The notes under the pieces were generated by a model, which saw only the letters and a program-made list of their open reading frames with translations, searched no databases and had not been told where the DNA came from. The translations under genes and the position numbers were made by a program. Shown here piece by piece: positions 1 through 11,300 of a DNA stretch of 64,000 bases. This DNA comes from Eledone cirrhosa. Its lineage: Eukaryota > Mollusca > Cephalopoda > Octopoda > Eledonidae. The DNA lies in NCBI GenBank assembly GCA_964016885.1, contig OZ024745.1:51351992-51415991 (forward strand), given 5' to 3'. Positions within the stretch are counted from its first letter, which is position 1; the number at the start of each line of letters is the position of its first letter.

Positions 1-2407
1 GGCAAAGGAGCCACTGGGAAATGAAGGTGAAGAAGTTGAGAGACCTGAGGAAGCATCCGAAGCAGACAATGATCTGAATGCTGAAATAAATAACATCTGG
101 AACAAAGCTACGGCCATTGTGGAAATGAATGCTGATGGGCTATGGTAAGATTTGGTTGATATCCTGAACTTAGTGGTAGATGAAATGAACAATGATAGTG
201 GAAAACCTATGAACCTAAGATTTGTAGACAGGAAGAAGTTAAAAGAAACAACAACTAAAGTAAACAAGGTCATCCCATACCGTGAGGCGAGGAACCTTCA
301 CCAATGCAACAATGTCCTCAAAGCAACCGCAAATGTGGTGAGAAATTACTTGGTATAAAAACGAGAGGAAACAACAAACAAGAAAGATCAGAATCTGGGT
401 GGAAGAAACGACTGAATGGTCAAATCAAGGAAATGAGAAAAGAAATTGGAATGCTTCAGTCTTAACTGAATGGGAAATTACAAAACATAGATTGAAAATA
501 AAATACAAAACTAGGGGGAAAGAGCTAAGTGTTATCACAGAGGAACTGAATCAACGCATTGTAGCAAAACGTGCAAATATTAGGCGGTATGAGAACAGAG
601 AGAGTCAGTATAGATAGAACCGCATGTTTGACAACAACCAGAAGATGTTGTTTTAACAGCTTGAAGGGAAAGAAAGAGGCAACGACGTGATCCCTAAGGC
701 GTAACAGACTAAGACATTCTGGAGAGGAATATGGGAGCAGGATGTTGAACATAATAGTCAGGCAGTGTGGATTGAGACAGTTCAAAAGGAGATTAGTGAA
801 CAAGCACCCAACAACCTGATTTGAGTATCACAGTTAAAGGGCAGGCCAAAAAACAAACCAACTGGAAATCAACAGGCCCAGATGGTGTGCAAGGGTATTG
901 GATTAAAAATATAACATCCCTCCACCCAAAATTGACAACCTTATTCAATGACTGCTTGATGTCGGGTGAAGTACCAGAGTGGTTGACAAAAGGTACTACA
1001 GTTCTTGTAATGAAAGACCGAATCAAGGGTAATGAAGTTACCAACTATAGGCCTATCACATGTCTGTCCGTAATGTGGAAATTGTTAACAAGCATTATGT
1101 CTGAGGAAATCTACCATCACCTCCACATAAACAACTTATTACAGGACGAACAGAAAGGATGCCGAAAGAAGTACTGTGGTACAAATGACCGGTTACTTAT
1201 TGATAAGATGGTATTGAGAAATTGCAAGGTGAGGCACACTGGTCTTGCCATGGGATGGATAGATTACAAAAAGGCATTCAACATGGTACCGAATTCTTGG
1301 ATAGCGAAACGCCTAGAGATCTTCAAGTTGGCAGATAACATCAGACAGCTATTGAGCAAAAGTATGAAGTCCTGGGAAACAGAGTTAACATCGGGTGGAG
1401 AATCATTGGGAGGTGTGAAGATCAAGATAGGTATCTTCCAGGGAGATAGTTTGTCCCCTTTGTTGTTTGTCCTTTCCCTGATACCCTGTCCGTCATATTG
1501 CGAAAAGTGAGAGCAGGATACAAGTTGGGAAGGGGAGAGCTTACCATCAACCACCTCCTCTTCATGGACGATCTTAAACTCTTTGGGAAAAGTGAGAAGG
1601 AGTTGGATTACTTGTTGACACTGTCCGTATTTTCAGCAATGATATAGATATGGAAGTTGGTGTGGAGTTCTAGTGATGAAGAGGGGTAAATTGAGCAGAA
1701 GTAACGGAATCCAGGTACCAACAGGTGAGATGATAAAGGACATTGACACTGAAGAGGGATACAAATATATAGGTGTTCTGGAGACAGATGACACCAAGAA
1801 CAAAAATAAGAAGATCTGAATACATAAGGAGAGTAAGGAACATATAAAAATCACATCTAAATAGTAGGAATGTCATAAGTGCAGTAAATTCCCGAGCTGT
1901 GTCTATTATTAGGTACAGTGCTGAAATGGAATGTTGCTGAACAAAAGAAATGGATAGGAAGACTAGGAATCTAATGGCTATCTACAACATGTTCCACAAG
2001 AGGAGTGATGTTGATAGACTCTACTTAAAGAGTTCTGAAGGCGGAAGAGGTCTTATCAGCATAGAGGACTGTGTTCAGATGGAGAAAAACAACCTGCACA
2101 AATATATGGCTGAGAGTAGGGTGCCAATGCTCAACATTGTACTGAAGGAGAAGACAATAGACCAGGGGATGTCCAAGGAGGAAGAGCAACCTTCATTAAA
2201 AATCCCTTCATAGCACCTTCTTTAAAAAAACGGAACTTAGAGATCCACAGACATGGAACTGGTTAAAAAGAGGAGAGGAGACCTTAAAAAAGCTACAAAA
2301 GGGATGCTAATGGCTGCGCAAGAGCAAGCCCCAGACCGAAGTGGGTGAAAAACCATATTTACAAGGAGGAGGCTAGCTCACTGTGTAGGATCTGTGGAGA
2401 GAGAGAG
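1..2407 (+). pseudogene. Decayed R4/R2-type LINE (RT pseudogene, 5' end outside window)
   Basis: This is a non-LTR retrotransposon reverse transcriptase broken by many stops and frameshifts. Positions 821-1510 read as the RT core: GPDGVQGYWIKN, then NYRPITCL, then the motif A region WIDYKKAFNMVP, then GIFQGDSLSPLLF. The catalytic FMDD (motif C) follows in another frame near 1565. Upstream frames (152-358, about 390-640) match the linker that precedes the RT in this family, and 1950-2213 the thumb region (MDRKTRNLMAIYNMFH). A zinc-knuckle start (CRICGE) lies near 2385. The YKKAFNMVP/FMDD signature is what I associate with the R4/Dong-R2 group, which uses a restriction-like endonuclease. The C-terminus is lost at an abrupt junction near 2407, where a minus-strand Tx1-like LINE begins. 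Clade assignment is moderate; being a dead LINE is secure. Confidence 0.85.
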
Positions 2408-3162
2408 GAGATTGTGGCACAGCAACTCCCCCCCCCGATCCAGGACGGCTGGATGCGTACACCTGGTAGCCGCCGAAGATCGGTGCGAAGGCCCGTGCTT
2501 CGGAGATTCTGGTGTCGCTGATAGCCACTACATCTATGTGACTTGAGGTCGTTGAGCAGGTGGCCCTGCTTCCATGACGACCCCAAGCCACGCGCATTTA
2601 TGCTGCCTATTCTGAGTGAGGTCAGTTGGTTGCTTTGTTTTGTTTGCGTTTGTTGGGGGTTTGTTTCTGTTTCGCTTTTTGGTGACTTTTGTGGTGTTGG
2701 TGATGGTGGTGTTGGGGTTAATGATGGTGATGCTGTTGGTGATGCTGGTGTGGATGGTGACATAGCTGTCCTAACTTTTTTGTTTAGAAGTTTATTTGTT
2801 TCTCCTCTGTATTTTGTTTTTGAAGGGAGAATGAAGGGGATTTTTTCTTTTTTGGTTTCTTTTTCTTTTTTTTTCCCTGATACCGTTTCCCACTCCTCGT
2901 CGTCACAATCTGTCTCCAGTGATAGGTCGGGGAGTGGAAAATCCTCCACAGGCGTTGGTTTTGGTTGTGGCGTGGTGGATGGTTTAGGCGCTGGTGCTAG
3001 TTCTGGCGCGTTGGGTGGTGGTGGTGTTGGTTTTGCTACTGTTGCTGGGATTGTTGCTGTTACAGTTGCTTCTGTTGTTGCTGCTACAGTTGTTGCTGCC
3101 ATTTCTGCTGATGTTGGTGTTGATGGTTGAGTCATTGGGGTGGGTAAGAGAGGTGGCCTCAA
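2408..3162 (-). pseudogene. ORF1-ORF2 fusion frame of Tx1-like copy B
   Basis: An open minus-strand frame enters as the Pro/Thr-rich C-terminal half of ORF1 (MRPPLLPTPMTQPST onward). It passes through the acidic ETDCDDEEWETVSGKKK stretch and then, after an internal deletion, continues directly into the ORF2 start (SLRIGSINARGLGSSWK), the first motif of the AP-type endonuclease. After about 15 more residues it shifts out of the endonuclease frame. In copies A and C these are two separate ORFs about 35 bp apart. The fusion is a deletion by-product; I see no reason to think it makes a functional protein. Confidence 0.75.
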
Positions 3163-4214
3163 CCTTTTAGCCTGAGGGCAGAAAGCCCTTAGGTGGGTTC
3201 CTTCACCACAAACGACACACCTAGGCCTTCTGCCCTCGACGATTACGATGAGGTGGCTGCCTCAGTGAGGTCTATTACCTCTGGGATCTCCTCAATGCTT
3301 TTTTGGTCCGCTTGGATCAGGAGCTCCATCCCAGATCCGGAACACGTCCACGGTTCCATATTTCTGCCCACGTCTGATATGGGCTTTTTTTGCCCACACA
3401 TGTCCCAAAGCTTTTTGGATTTGGGACTCGGATGCCCGTCCCACTCGGCGCGATTTTATGTTAATCGTCTGATAAGACACGGTGCATAGGCGCCGATGCT
3501 CCATTTTATTAGGTGGGGGGTGAGGCTGACCCTGTACCCATCCTTCTTTCCCATTCTCTTGGCTTCATCTAATTCCTCCTGAGTTACCTGGATTGCTTCG
3601 CACCTTTTTGCTACTCTGGCAAAAGACAGGGTGGTTTTCTTATTCTCATTGTTGTTGTTGCTGTTGTTGTTATCGTTATTTTTGTTATTGTTATTTTTTG
3701 TTTCAGTTGTGGTGGTGGTGGCGTCAGTGGTGTTGGGTGTGGAAGAGTCGATTTTGGGTTAATCCATTTCGATGTCACGAGATAATTTATTTTTTTCTTT
3801 TGTTTCTGTTGTCGCTGTGGTGGTGGTGGGGTGGCGGCTTCAACACCTGCAGTCATTGGTAATTGCGGGAAATAAATGTCTGCATGAGACAAATTTAAAT
3901 TATTGCTACTGCTTATATTTTAGTGTTGGCAAACGTAGTAATATTTACAATGGTGGTGTCGGTGTGAGGTGTTAGTTTGTGAGGAAGGTGTGACTGTGAG
4001 TCGTCCATGATTTTTTCAAAGAAATATTTTTTGTTTGATAATTATAAAAGTTTAAATTTTGGGCCAATCTTTTTGAGTGTCCTTTTCCGAAAGCAAATTT
4101 TGTGACCTTATAAATAGTTAACAACAAAAATGTTCCATAAATGGCAATTCTAAACAAACGAAAACAACAAACCTTTGCGGAGCTCACGATGATACGATTT
4201 CCTACCTAGATCGC
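2408..4214 (-). mobile_element. Tx1-like LINE, copy B: 5' part only, internally deleted
   Basis: Read on the minus strand, this copy starts at about 4214 with GGCGATCTAGG, closely matching the 5' end of copy A at 10151. It runs through a 5' UTR and ORF1 remnants (3892-3611, 3504-3292, 3162 onward) and stops inside the endonuclease start of ORF2 at 2408, where it meets the R4-like relic. Compared with copy A it lacks about 220 bp of mid ORF1 (joint near 3335) and about 340 bp spanning the ORF1 end (joint near 2620). Neither joint has GT-AG borders, so deletion is more likely than splicing. The 5' end abuts (AAT)n, which is the tail of copy A. Confidence 0.85.
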
Positions 4215-4215
4215 C

Positions 4216-4260
<45 letters not shown>
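4216..4260 (+). repeat. (AAT)n microsatellite between Tx1-like copies A and B
   Basis: About 15 AAT units. On the minus strand this is the (ATT)n tail of copy A, directly followed by the 5' end of copy B. Confidence 0.97.
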
Positions 4261-4261
<1 letters not shown>

Positions 4262-4504
4262 TTTTCTTTATTAACCACAAGGGTTTACATAAAGTAGATA
4301 TTAAGGACAGTACAGGACAATACAGGACGGTACAAATGGGCATTTCTGCGTGTAAAAAAAACAGAGGATGAAATAAAATAACAAAGAAAAATTTCCCAAT
4401 AGGGGGGAGACTTCCGAGGGACATTTGTGGAGAAAGCCCATTAAAAGACCACAGTGGCCCTGACCACCAGGGCAAGTGCCCTCTCCCAGTTTTCCACCTT
4501 TAAT
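4261..4504 (-). other. 3' UTR of Tx1-like copy A
   Basis: Non-coding stretch between the ORF2 stop and the (ATT)n tail. The last bases, TTAATAAAGAAA on the minus strand, are shared with copies C and D. They contain an AATAAA-like polyadenylation signal and are a plausible recognition end for the RT. Confidence 0.8.
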
Positions 4505-7500
4505 TTACAGACACATACTCAGAGAAGGCCCATTCATTCGGGCCATACTTGCTTCTCTCACCCATCTTTCAACAAAATGCTGGGAAGAGAGCACTTCCCT
4601 CTCTACCCTGATTTTCCTTTTCAAATGAAATTTGAAAAAGTTAATCAGGGCATCACCGAAGAGGTAAGTGCTCGTCTTCAGCCCTTTCAAACGTGTCCAC
4701 CATACTATCTCTTTCGTCATGGCCACCAGACAGATAAAAACTGCCTGCCCTTCCCGGCTAAAGGAAGGGGGCGGGGCAATCCTCACGATGGACTCAGCTG
4801 ATAGCTGGATCCGTCCTACACGTGACAGCAGGTGTTCGACATAAACGCACAAGTCAGCAATGCTCGGACACTGGACGAGTGCGTGCAGGACGGTTTCGTC
4901 GCCCTGCGCGCATCTCGGACATGCCCGGCTGACGGCACCTCCAAACCTGTAGAGTTTATCCCGAACTGGCAAAGCTCCTCGGTAGCACTGCCAGGCCAGG
5001 GATTTCTGGAAGTTGTCCATAGGCCCCGGCCCGAAAGTCCTTCCGAAGAGATTGGCTAGTTGATTTTCGTCGACGCCTAGAGTTTCTCCAAGTACGTCGT
5101 CGCTCTTCCCCTCCACTAATCCCCTATAGAACGCCAAGGTGGAGTTTCCACCGATCACATTGCCCGATTGGTCGAGGGCTGAGAGCGCCTGAAGACATTC
5201 CAGTCTCCAAGCGCTCCCTCTCGGTCTTCGCTTGACCCAGGACTGCAGCTCCGTCAAGGAGACGAGCTGGGGAAAAACGTGTCTCGCAAACGGCGACCAC
5301 ACCTGATCACCGTCGAGGAAGAAGTGGAGATGTCGTAGCCTGAGCGCGTGTCTGCGCATCATCAGCCACGGCATGCCCAGCCCTCCACGTAGCGGGTGTT
5401 GACAGCAGATGGACCGCCTGACCATCGGAGCGCGTCCCTTCCACAAGAAGCGAAAGAGCAAACGCTCCAGCGCAGTCAGGCGGGGCTTAGGACAAGGTAC
5501 GACGGTCAGGCGGTAGTAGATGACGGATGCGATGTACGCATTCGCCACCTCCGCTCGACCTTTCAGGGATAGCTTCCTCTCGGCCCATTTCTGGGTGAGA
5601 GAAGCCACCCTGCTCGTCACCTCGTCACCTCGTCCCAGTTTTTGTCCGTCTGGAGGTCTGGATCGAACGAGACCCCTAGCAATTTAACCGGTCCGTCCGT
5701 CCAGCGCCCGACGACGCTGTTGGACGGCATGGACCTGCCTCTCCAGGTGCCGAGCTGCAGGCCCACTGACTTTTCCTGGTTGATCATTGCTCCTGTCACT
5801 GCTTCGTATTCTCTTAGTGTAGTGCCGATCGCCTCGATGTGTTTGGCGTTCGACACCACTACGGTGACATCGTCGGCATATGCTGACACGGATCTTCCGC
5901 ATCCTAGTTCGCGCGGGACCCCCCTCAACGTCTCCAGTTTGTGCAGTAATGGCCCGAGAGTCAATACGTACAATAGGGACGAGAGGGAACATCCTTGGCG
6001 GACCGAGCGCATGATGTTGAAGGGTTCCGAAAGGTGACCGTTCACTCTCACTACAGAGCAGATGTCGCTGTGCATGGCAGCGATCCAGCCTCTGAAGACG
6101 GGCCCAAAGCCAGCCGCGCTCAGGACTGCCGCTAGGTAACGATGGTCGACCCTATCGAAGGCTTTCGACTGATCTAAATTGATCAAAGACCCACCCGTGC
6201 CAGGTTCCCTAGCTACCCTCTCTACGATGTATCGCATGAGGTGGAGGTTGTCGTGGATGGATCTGTCGGGAATGGCGCATGTCTGTGCCTCTCCCACCAG
6301 ACCACCAACGACAAGCGCCAACCTCTTTGCTAGCACCTTGGCCAAAATCTTGAACTCTGTGTTTAGCAGAGTTATGGGCCTAAAATTATCTATGTAATCC
6401 CCCTTGTTCGGATCCTTTCTCAGCAGCGCCACCGCTCCTCGGCTCACAGACCTGGGAATTCTCCCGTTCTGTTGCCAGTTGCAGTAGACGTCCGCCAAGA
6501 GGCCTCCGAACAAGTTTGGCATTTGTACGTAAAGTTCATAGGGCAGACCATCCAAACCAGGCGATTTACCTCTTGTGCAACTAGTCATTGCATCCCGTAC
6601 TTCAGCGGTTGTTATCGGCTTTTCGCAACACTCCGCCTCAGTGGCCGAAAGCCGCGGCAGTCCGTCGAGGTAGACACTAAAGTCTATCCCTCGATCCGGC
6701 CCGTCACTGCCCCCGAACAGTTGAGCGAAGTGTCGCTGAAAAGCTTCACACATTTGCCCGGGATCGAGTAGCATGCGCCCGTCGTGGTCCACCAAAGACC
6801 GGATCGTGGCTTTGTTGCCACGACGCGCCTCCGCCACTCGGGCCCATTGAACGGCTTTCGTCCCCTCGTGTCTGAGAGCACGCACCCTAGCTCTGACAAC
6901 GCAGCCTTCGTGCTTTGCATTGAAGAATTGGTCAAGGGCCAATTTCGCCGCAAGTACGTCGGTCGCGATGCCTTTGCTAAGCGCCTCATCTAATTTTCTA
7001 ACTAATTCTCCCTCTGCTCTATTTTTCTCTATTGCTAAAGTCTTACTAAACCTAATGGACTCTATTCTAATTGCTCTTTTCAGAGCAAACCACCACTTGT
7101 TGTTGACGATGGCCCCCGTCAACGCCCGCTTAACTAGTTCGCTAATCCGGTCTCTGTAGGCCTTGCGCGCTGGTAAGGACGCGTTTAGCTTCCAGTAGCC
7201 GGGTCCTCGTCTATGAAGCCTATCAAAGTCAAGCACACAGATCACGAATTTGTGGTCCGTGTAGCTGACTATCTTGAATTGTGGACAGCCTATGCTAGAC
7301 CTATCTATTTCCCTACAAAATACTCTATCTAGATATGATCTGGATGACCCTATGCGATTTGTCCAAGTCCACATTGGTACATTCGGTAAATCCATTCGGT
7401 ACCTGTCAGACAGTTCAAAACGTCTGAGCAGGTTGGTGAGACTCTTGCACCCTCCTTCCCTATCCACTAATCCCACACAATCCCAGCGTGCATCTAAGAT

Positions 7501-7932
7501 CCCGTTCCAGTCGCCCACTAACACTAAAGAGCGGGACGTTCCAAGAAAGGTCTCCAGACGCCGGAAGAAATCAGGCCGCCCTGCTCCTGTCGGGGCATAG
7601 ACGGCCACTAACCTGAAAGCTTGGCCGTCTCCGCTGGTCACGTCCAGCACCACCAACTTACCTTCTGGGTCCAGGAAGATGGCCCGTATGGCAAGATCCA
7701 AACCTCTCCGAAAAAGCACAGCAACTCCTCCCCCCGATCCCGGACGGCTGGGAGATGCGTACACATCGTAGCCGCCGAAGATCGGTGCGAAAGCCTGTGC
7801 TTCGGAGATTCTAGTCTCGCTGATGGCCACTACATCTATGTTTAGTGACCTGAGGTAGTTGAGCAGGTGGCCCTGCTTCCATGACGACCCCAAGCCACGC
7901 GCATTTATGCTGCCTATTCTGAGTGAGGTCAT
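4505..7932 (-). pseudogene. Tx1-like ORF2: endonuclease-reverse transcriptase, one frameshift
   Basis: ORF2 nicks the target and copies the element RNA by target-primed reverse transcription. The frame starts at Met 7932 (MTSLRIGSINARG). AP/EEP endonuclease motifs follow over residues 1-235: ISETRIS, VLVGDWN, RSYLDRVF, SYTDHKF. The RT runs from about residue 450: SPGLDGLPYE, NFRPITLLNTE, NLDQSKAFDRVDH, RQGCSLSSLLYVLTL and the catalytic YADD near 5880. The C-terminus has CPRC-X7-H-X4-C near 4900 and ends NGPSLSMCL. The frame breaks at about 5620, where an 8-bp unit (CTCGTCAC) is tandemly duplicated; all else stays open. The start fits the ORF1-ORF2 spacing in copy C. Confidence 0.92.
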
Positions 7933-7966
7933 GTTGAAAAGGAGTGGAAAAGATGGGAAAGACCAC

Positions 7967-9952
7967 TTACCTTACTTCTCGTAGGGGAAGGACGGTTTTT
8001 CCATCCTTTTCACTGCTTGTGGCCTCCTCAGGAAGGATGTCCTTATAAATCCTCCTGGAGAGTGCTTGTCGGAAGTCTCCGATGTCTTTGGGGAATTTTT
8101 GTTTTAGTGTCATGTACGTTTTCTGTGTGATGCAAGTGATTTGTATGTGTGGAAGTGGTGTAAATTTTGGGGTTGTTGTGTAGTCTTTTTCTGTGATGCT
8201 GGAGTTGTGTTGGATGTAGTGTAATAATTGCTTGTTGTTCAAATTTAATGTTGTGTAGTGTGTATCGTTTTGGTTGTTTTGTTTGCGTTTGTTGTGGGTT
8301 TGTTTCGGTTTCGCATTTTGGTGACTTTTGTGGTGTAGGTGATGGTGGTGTTGGGGTTAATGATGGTGATGGTGTTGGTGTTTGGGTTGATGGGGTTGGT
8401 GATGCTGGTGTGGATGGTGGCATATCTGTCCTAACTTTTTTGTTTCTTAATTTATTTGTTTCCCTCTGTATTTTGTTTTTGGAGGGGGAAGGAAGAGAAT
8501 TTTTTCATTTTTGGTTTCTTTTTTTTTTTCCGGATATCGTTTCCCACTCCTCGTCGTCACAATCTGTCTCCAGTTGTGATAGGCCGGGGAGTGGAAAAGC
8601 CTCCACAGCCGTTAGTTTTGGTTGTGGCGTGGTGGATGGTGTAGGCGCTGGTGCTAGTTCTGAAGCGTTGGGTGGTGGTGGTATTGGTTTTGCTGGTGGT
8701 GGTGGTGTTGGTTTTGCTACTGTTGCTGGGGTTGTTGCTGTTATAGTTGCTTCTGTTGTTGCTGCTACAGTTGTTGCTGCCATCTCTGCTACTGGTGGTG
8801 TTGATGGTTGTGTCACTGGGGTGGGTAGGAGAGGTGGCCTCAACCTTTTAGCCTGAGGGCAGAAAGCCCTTAGGTGGGTTCCTTCACCACAAACGACACA
8901 CCTAGGTCTTCTGCCCTCGACAATTACCGTGAGGTGGCTGCCGTCAGTGAGGTCTATTACCTCTGGGATCTCCTCAATGCTTTTTTGGTCCGCTTGGATC
9001 AGGAGCTCCATCCCAGATCCGGACCAGTTCTCCTGCTTTTCTTTTGCTATTGCTATTATTTTCGTGTTGGCTTCGATGCCGGCGAGGACAGCCGCTATTA
9101 GCCAGGGAATTTCGATGGCCGGTGGAACGTGGGTCACCCTGATCTTTACGAGTCTCTGGCCACAATAGCTTGGGACGAGTGTGAAGTCGTCACTTCTTAA
9201 TGGGGCCATGGAGTGTTCTCTAGCCTCCTCTGGTGTTTCAAAGAACACGTCCACGGTTCCATACTTTTGCCCACGTCTTATGTGGGTTTTTCTTGCCCAC
9301 ACATGTCCCAAAGCTTTTTGGATTTGGGACTCGGATGCCCGTTCCACTCGGCGCGATTTTACATTTATTGTTCTATACGACACGGTGCATAGGCGCCGAT
9401 GCTCCATTTTATTAGGTGGGGGGTGAGGCTGACCCTGTACCCATCTTTCTTTACCATTTGTTTGGCATTTTCTAAATCCTCCTGAGTTACCGTAAATGCT
9501 TCAAACTGTTTTGCTACTCTGGCGAAACTGAGGGGGGGGGGGTTTATAATGTCATTGTTGTTGTTGCTATCGTTAATATTAATTTTAGTTTCAGTTGTGG
9601 TGGTGGTGACGTCAGTCGTCTTTGGTGGGGAAGAGTCCATTTTGCTTGATTTCATTTCGACATCACGAGTTAATTTATTTTTTTCTTCTTTTGTTTCTGT
9701 TGTCGCGGTGGTGGTGGTGGTGGTGGTTGTCGCGGTGGTGGTGGTGGTGGAGGCTTTAACACCTGCAGTCATTGGTAATGGCGGGAAATGAATGTCTGCC
9801 TGAGACAAATTTAAAATATTGCTAGTGCTTATATTTTTTTTTGTGTTGGCAAACGTAGTAACATTTACAATGGTGGTGTCGGTGTGAGGTGTTAATTTGT
9901 GAGGAAGGCTTTCAGCTGCTTCGTGCAGAGGTGAATTAGCCATTTTTTTCAA
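7967..9952 (-). pseudogene. Tx1-like ORF1 (gag-like RNA-binding protein), frameshifted
   Basis: ORF1 of such LINEs binds element RNA to form the retrotransposition particle. The first frame (9952-9365) is Thr/Asn-rich and ends in PHLIKWSIGAYAPCRIEQ. The next (9407-8505) carries the conserved middle domain (SQIQKALGHVWARKTHIRRG), then the zinc knuckle CVVCGEGTHLRAFC (C-X2-C-X4-H-X4-C), a Pro-rich linker and the acidic LETDCDDEEWET box. Two further frames (8423 onward and 8242-7967) hold a Pro-rich tail and a C-terminal domain resembling that of copy C. At least three frameshifts interrupt it. The antisense Gly/Val-rich frames on the plus strand here are shadows. Confidence 0.88.
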
Positions 9953-10151
9953 AGAAATTTTTTTGATAATAATAAAAGTTTAAATTTTGGGCACAAGGCC
10001 CCAATCTTTTTGGGTGTCCTTTTCTGAAAACAATGTATGTCCGCTTATAAACAGTTAACAATAAAATTTTCCATAAATGACAATTTTTAACAAACGGAAA
10101 TAACAAACCTTTGCGGAGCTCACGATGATACGATTTACTACGTAGGTCGCC
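9953..10151 (-). other. 5' UTR of Tx1-like copy A
   Basis: About 200 bp starting GGCGACCTACGTAG on the minus strand and closely similar to the 5' end of copy B at 4214. It presumably holds the internal promoter. Confidence 0.7.
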
Positions 10152-10190
10152 AATAATAATAATAATAATAATAATAATAGTAATAATAAA
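10152..10190 (+). repeat. (AAT)n at the 5' border of Tx1-like copy A
   Basis: About 13 AAT units with one interruption. It is the same motif as the element's own 3' tail, so either the target was an AAT microsatellite or copy A inserted into another element's tail. Confidence 0.95.
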
Positions 10191-10455
10191 TGTGAAGATT
10201 AAAATCCGAAGAGGACTTGAGAAAGATTATATATATATATGATGGACCCTCCCGTCAATATGCGACGTATGAGTATCCAACAAAAGTTAAATGTGAGAAA
10301 GTGAACTGATGTTGAACTACCCACACACAGTTTTGTTTTAAGTGGTGAAGGCTTGTGTAGGACCAAACACACTTTTTGGGACTGACAACACATATCTTCG
10401 TTGCAAATGTTTTCCACGGAAAATACAACGACAGCCCTAAAAAAAAGATACTATT
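10191..10455. other. No recognisable feature
   Basis: AT-rich sequence with a short TA run near 10230. I see no coding or element signature. Confidence 0.5.
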
Positions 10456-10650
10456 TGGATGGCCGTTGACTCTGCTGGGTTCCTCCGCCATATGCCAAGT
10501 ATTGTATTTTATCCCGCAGGGTGTCCAAATATCACCCTCCTAACCAAGCAAGTTTGGTGAGCTTGCCGGTTTTATCGCCGACGACCCGACCATGAGACAG
10601 GTTGTATTGGTTTACATGCTACCATTAGCACTCGAGAGCTGACATAAATA
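10456..10650 (+). repeat. Dispersed repeat R1, copy 1
   Basis: About 190 bp sharing blocks with 15595-15795: GGATGGCC at the start, a GCAGG.TGTCCA block, and CGACCCGACCATGAGACAGG. Both copies end in CTGACATAAA followed by a long TA run. Class unknown; possibly the 3' end of a non-autonomous element with TA tails. Confidence 0.75.
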
Positions 10651-10750
10651 TATATATATATATATATATCTAAACATGTAGAGCAAATATGTATTATAAG
10701 AACATATTTATATATATATATGTATATATATATATGTATACATATATATG

Positions 10751-10792
<42 letters not shown>
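10651..10792. repeat. TA-rich microsatellite
   Basis: Interrupted (TA)n with TATG variants, following repeat R1. Confidence 0.9.
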
Positions 10793-10820
10793 AGTGGTTA
10801 CACAACAGTTAATTGGTGTT

Positions 10821-11005
10821 GAAGGGGACATGCTTCGGGCTTACGGCAAGAGCACCCTGGTGGGGTGTTGCTCCATCTTTAACCGACACAAAGTAAAACT
10901 AGGATACTCCTGCGCTAAGAACATGAAGGCCCACATCACCAACAGCCCTAAGAGCAACACCCCCACCAGGGTGCTCTTGCCGTAAGCCCGAAGCTTGTCC
11001 CCTTC
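10821..11005. repeat. Inverted repeat with ~53-bp arms
   Basis: The left arm 10821-10873 is nearly the exact reverse complement of 10952-11005, with a spacer of about 78 bp. The outer bases of the left flank (GTGGTTACACAACAGTTA, about 10792) are also found inverted near 11636-11657. It lies just upstream of a GIY-YIG remnant, so it may be part of a Penelope-like terminal region. Confidence 0.85.
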
Positions 11006-11019
11006 ATCAGCAATGCAAC

Positions 11020-11300
11020 ACACCCGTTGTAGTTTATGTAGCTGTGGTCATTTCCAACTGACCAAATCAACCACAGGAGGTCAAATCCTATGTTGGTATA
11101 GCGGAGGGCCGATTTAGGGAACGCTTCCTGAACCACCAGTTGAGCTTTAGGTACCCGGACAGACGTTCCTCCACGAAACTCGCGAGCCACGTATGATCCC
11201 TCAAGGACTCAAGTATAGACTACTCCATTCAATGGAAAACCATCACTAAGTCCAAGCCATACGCAAGGGGCAATCCGTCGTGTGGAATATGTATTGATGA
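11020..11300 (+). pseudogene. GIY-YIG endonuclease remnant of a Penelope-like element
   Basis: One plus-strand frame reads VVYVAVV near 11030 and SYVGIAEGRFRERFLNHQ from about 11090. RRSSTKLASHVWSLKDSSID and YSIQWKTITKSKPY follow, then a Cys pair (CGIC) near 11280. VY...YVG followed by a basic GRFRERF helix and an aromatic-rich C-terminal half is the GIY-YIG nuclease plan found at the C-terminus of Penelope-like elements. One stop interrupts the segment between the two motifs. No RT precedes it, so this is a 5'-truncated copy, distinct in sequence from the GIY-YIG domain at 13975-14310. Confidence 0.7.

Larger units (their letters stand above)
4261..10151 (-). mobile_element. Tx1-like LINE, copy A, near full length (5.9 kb)
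   Basis: On the minus strand the order is: 5' UTR (10151-9953), ORF1 with a CCHC knuckle (9952-7967, frameshifted), a gap of about 34 bp, ORF2 with AP-type endonuclease, RT and a C-terminal CCHC (7932-4505, one frameshift), a 3' UTR of about 240 bp, and a terminus TTAATAAAGAAAAC followed by (ATT)n. Domain order and motifs (YWKLN, SPGLDGLPYE, RPITLLNTE, YADD) fit the Tx1 branch of the L1 superfamily, several members of which are site-specific. The element is bounded by (AAT)n at both ends, so no ordinary target-site duplication can be recognised. The few lesions suggest a recent insertion. Confidence 0.93.

Noticed and set aside
2543..3130. 195-codon plus-strand Gly/Val-rich frame (and the similar one at 8248-8856)
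   Set aside because: Antisense shadow of the Pro/Thr-rich part of Tx1-like ORF1.
9020..9243. Segment missing from copy B read as an intron
   Set aside because: The borders are not GT-AG on either strand; a microhomology deletion explains it.
10952..11030. CTGATGA on the minus strand near 11005 as a hammerhead
   Set aside because: No GAAA follows a closing hairpin; only the heptamer matches.
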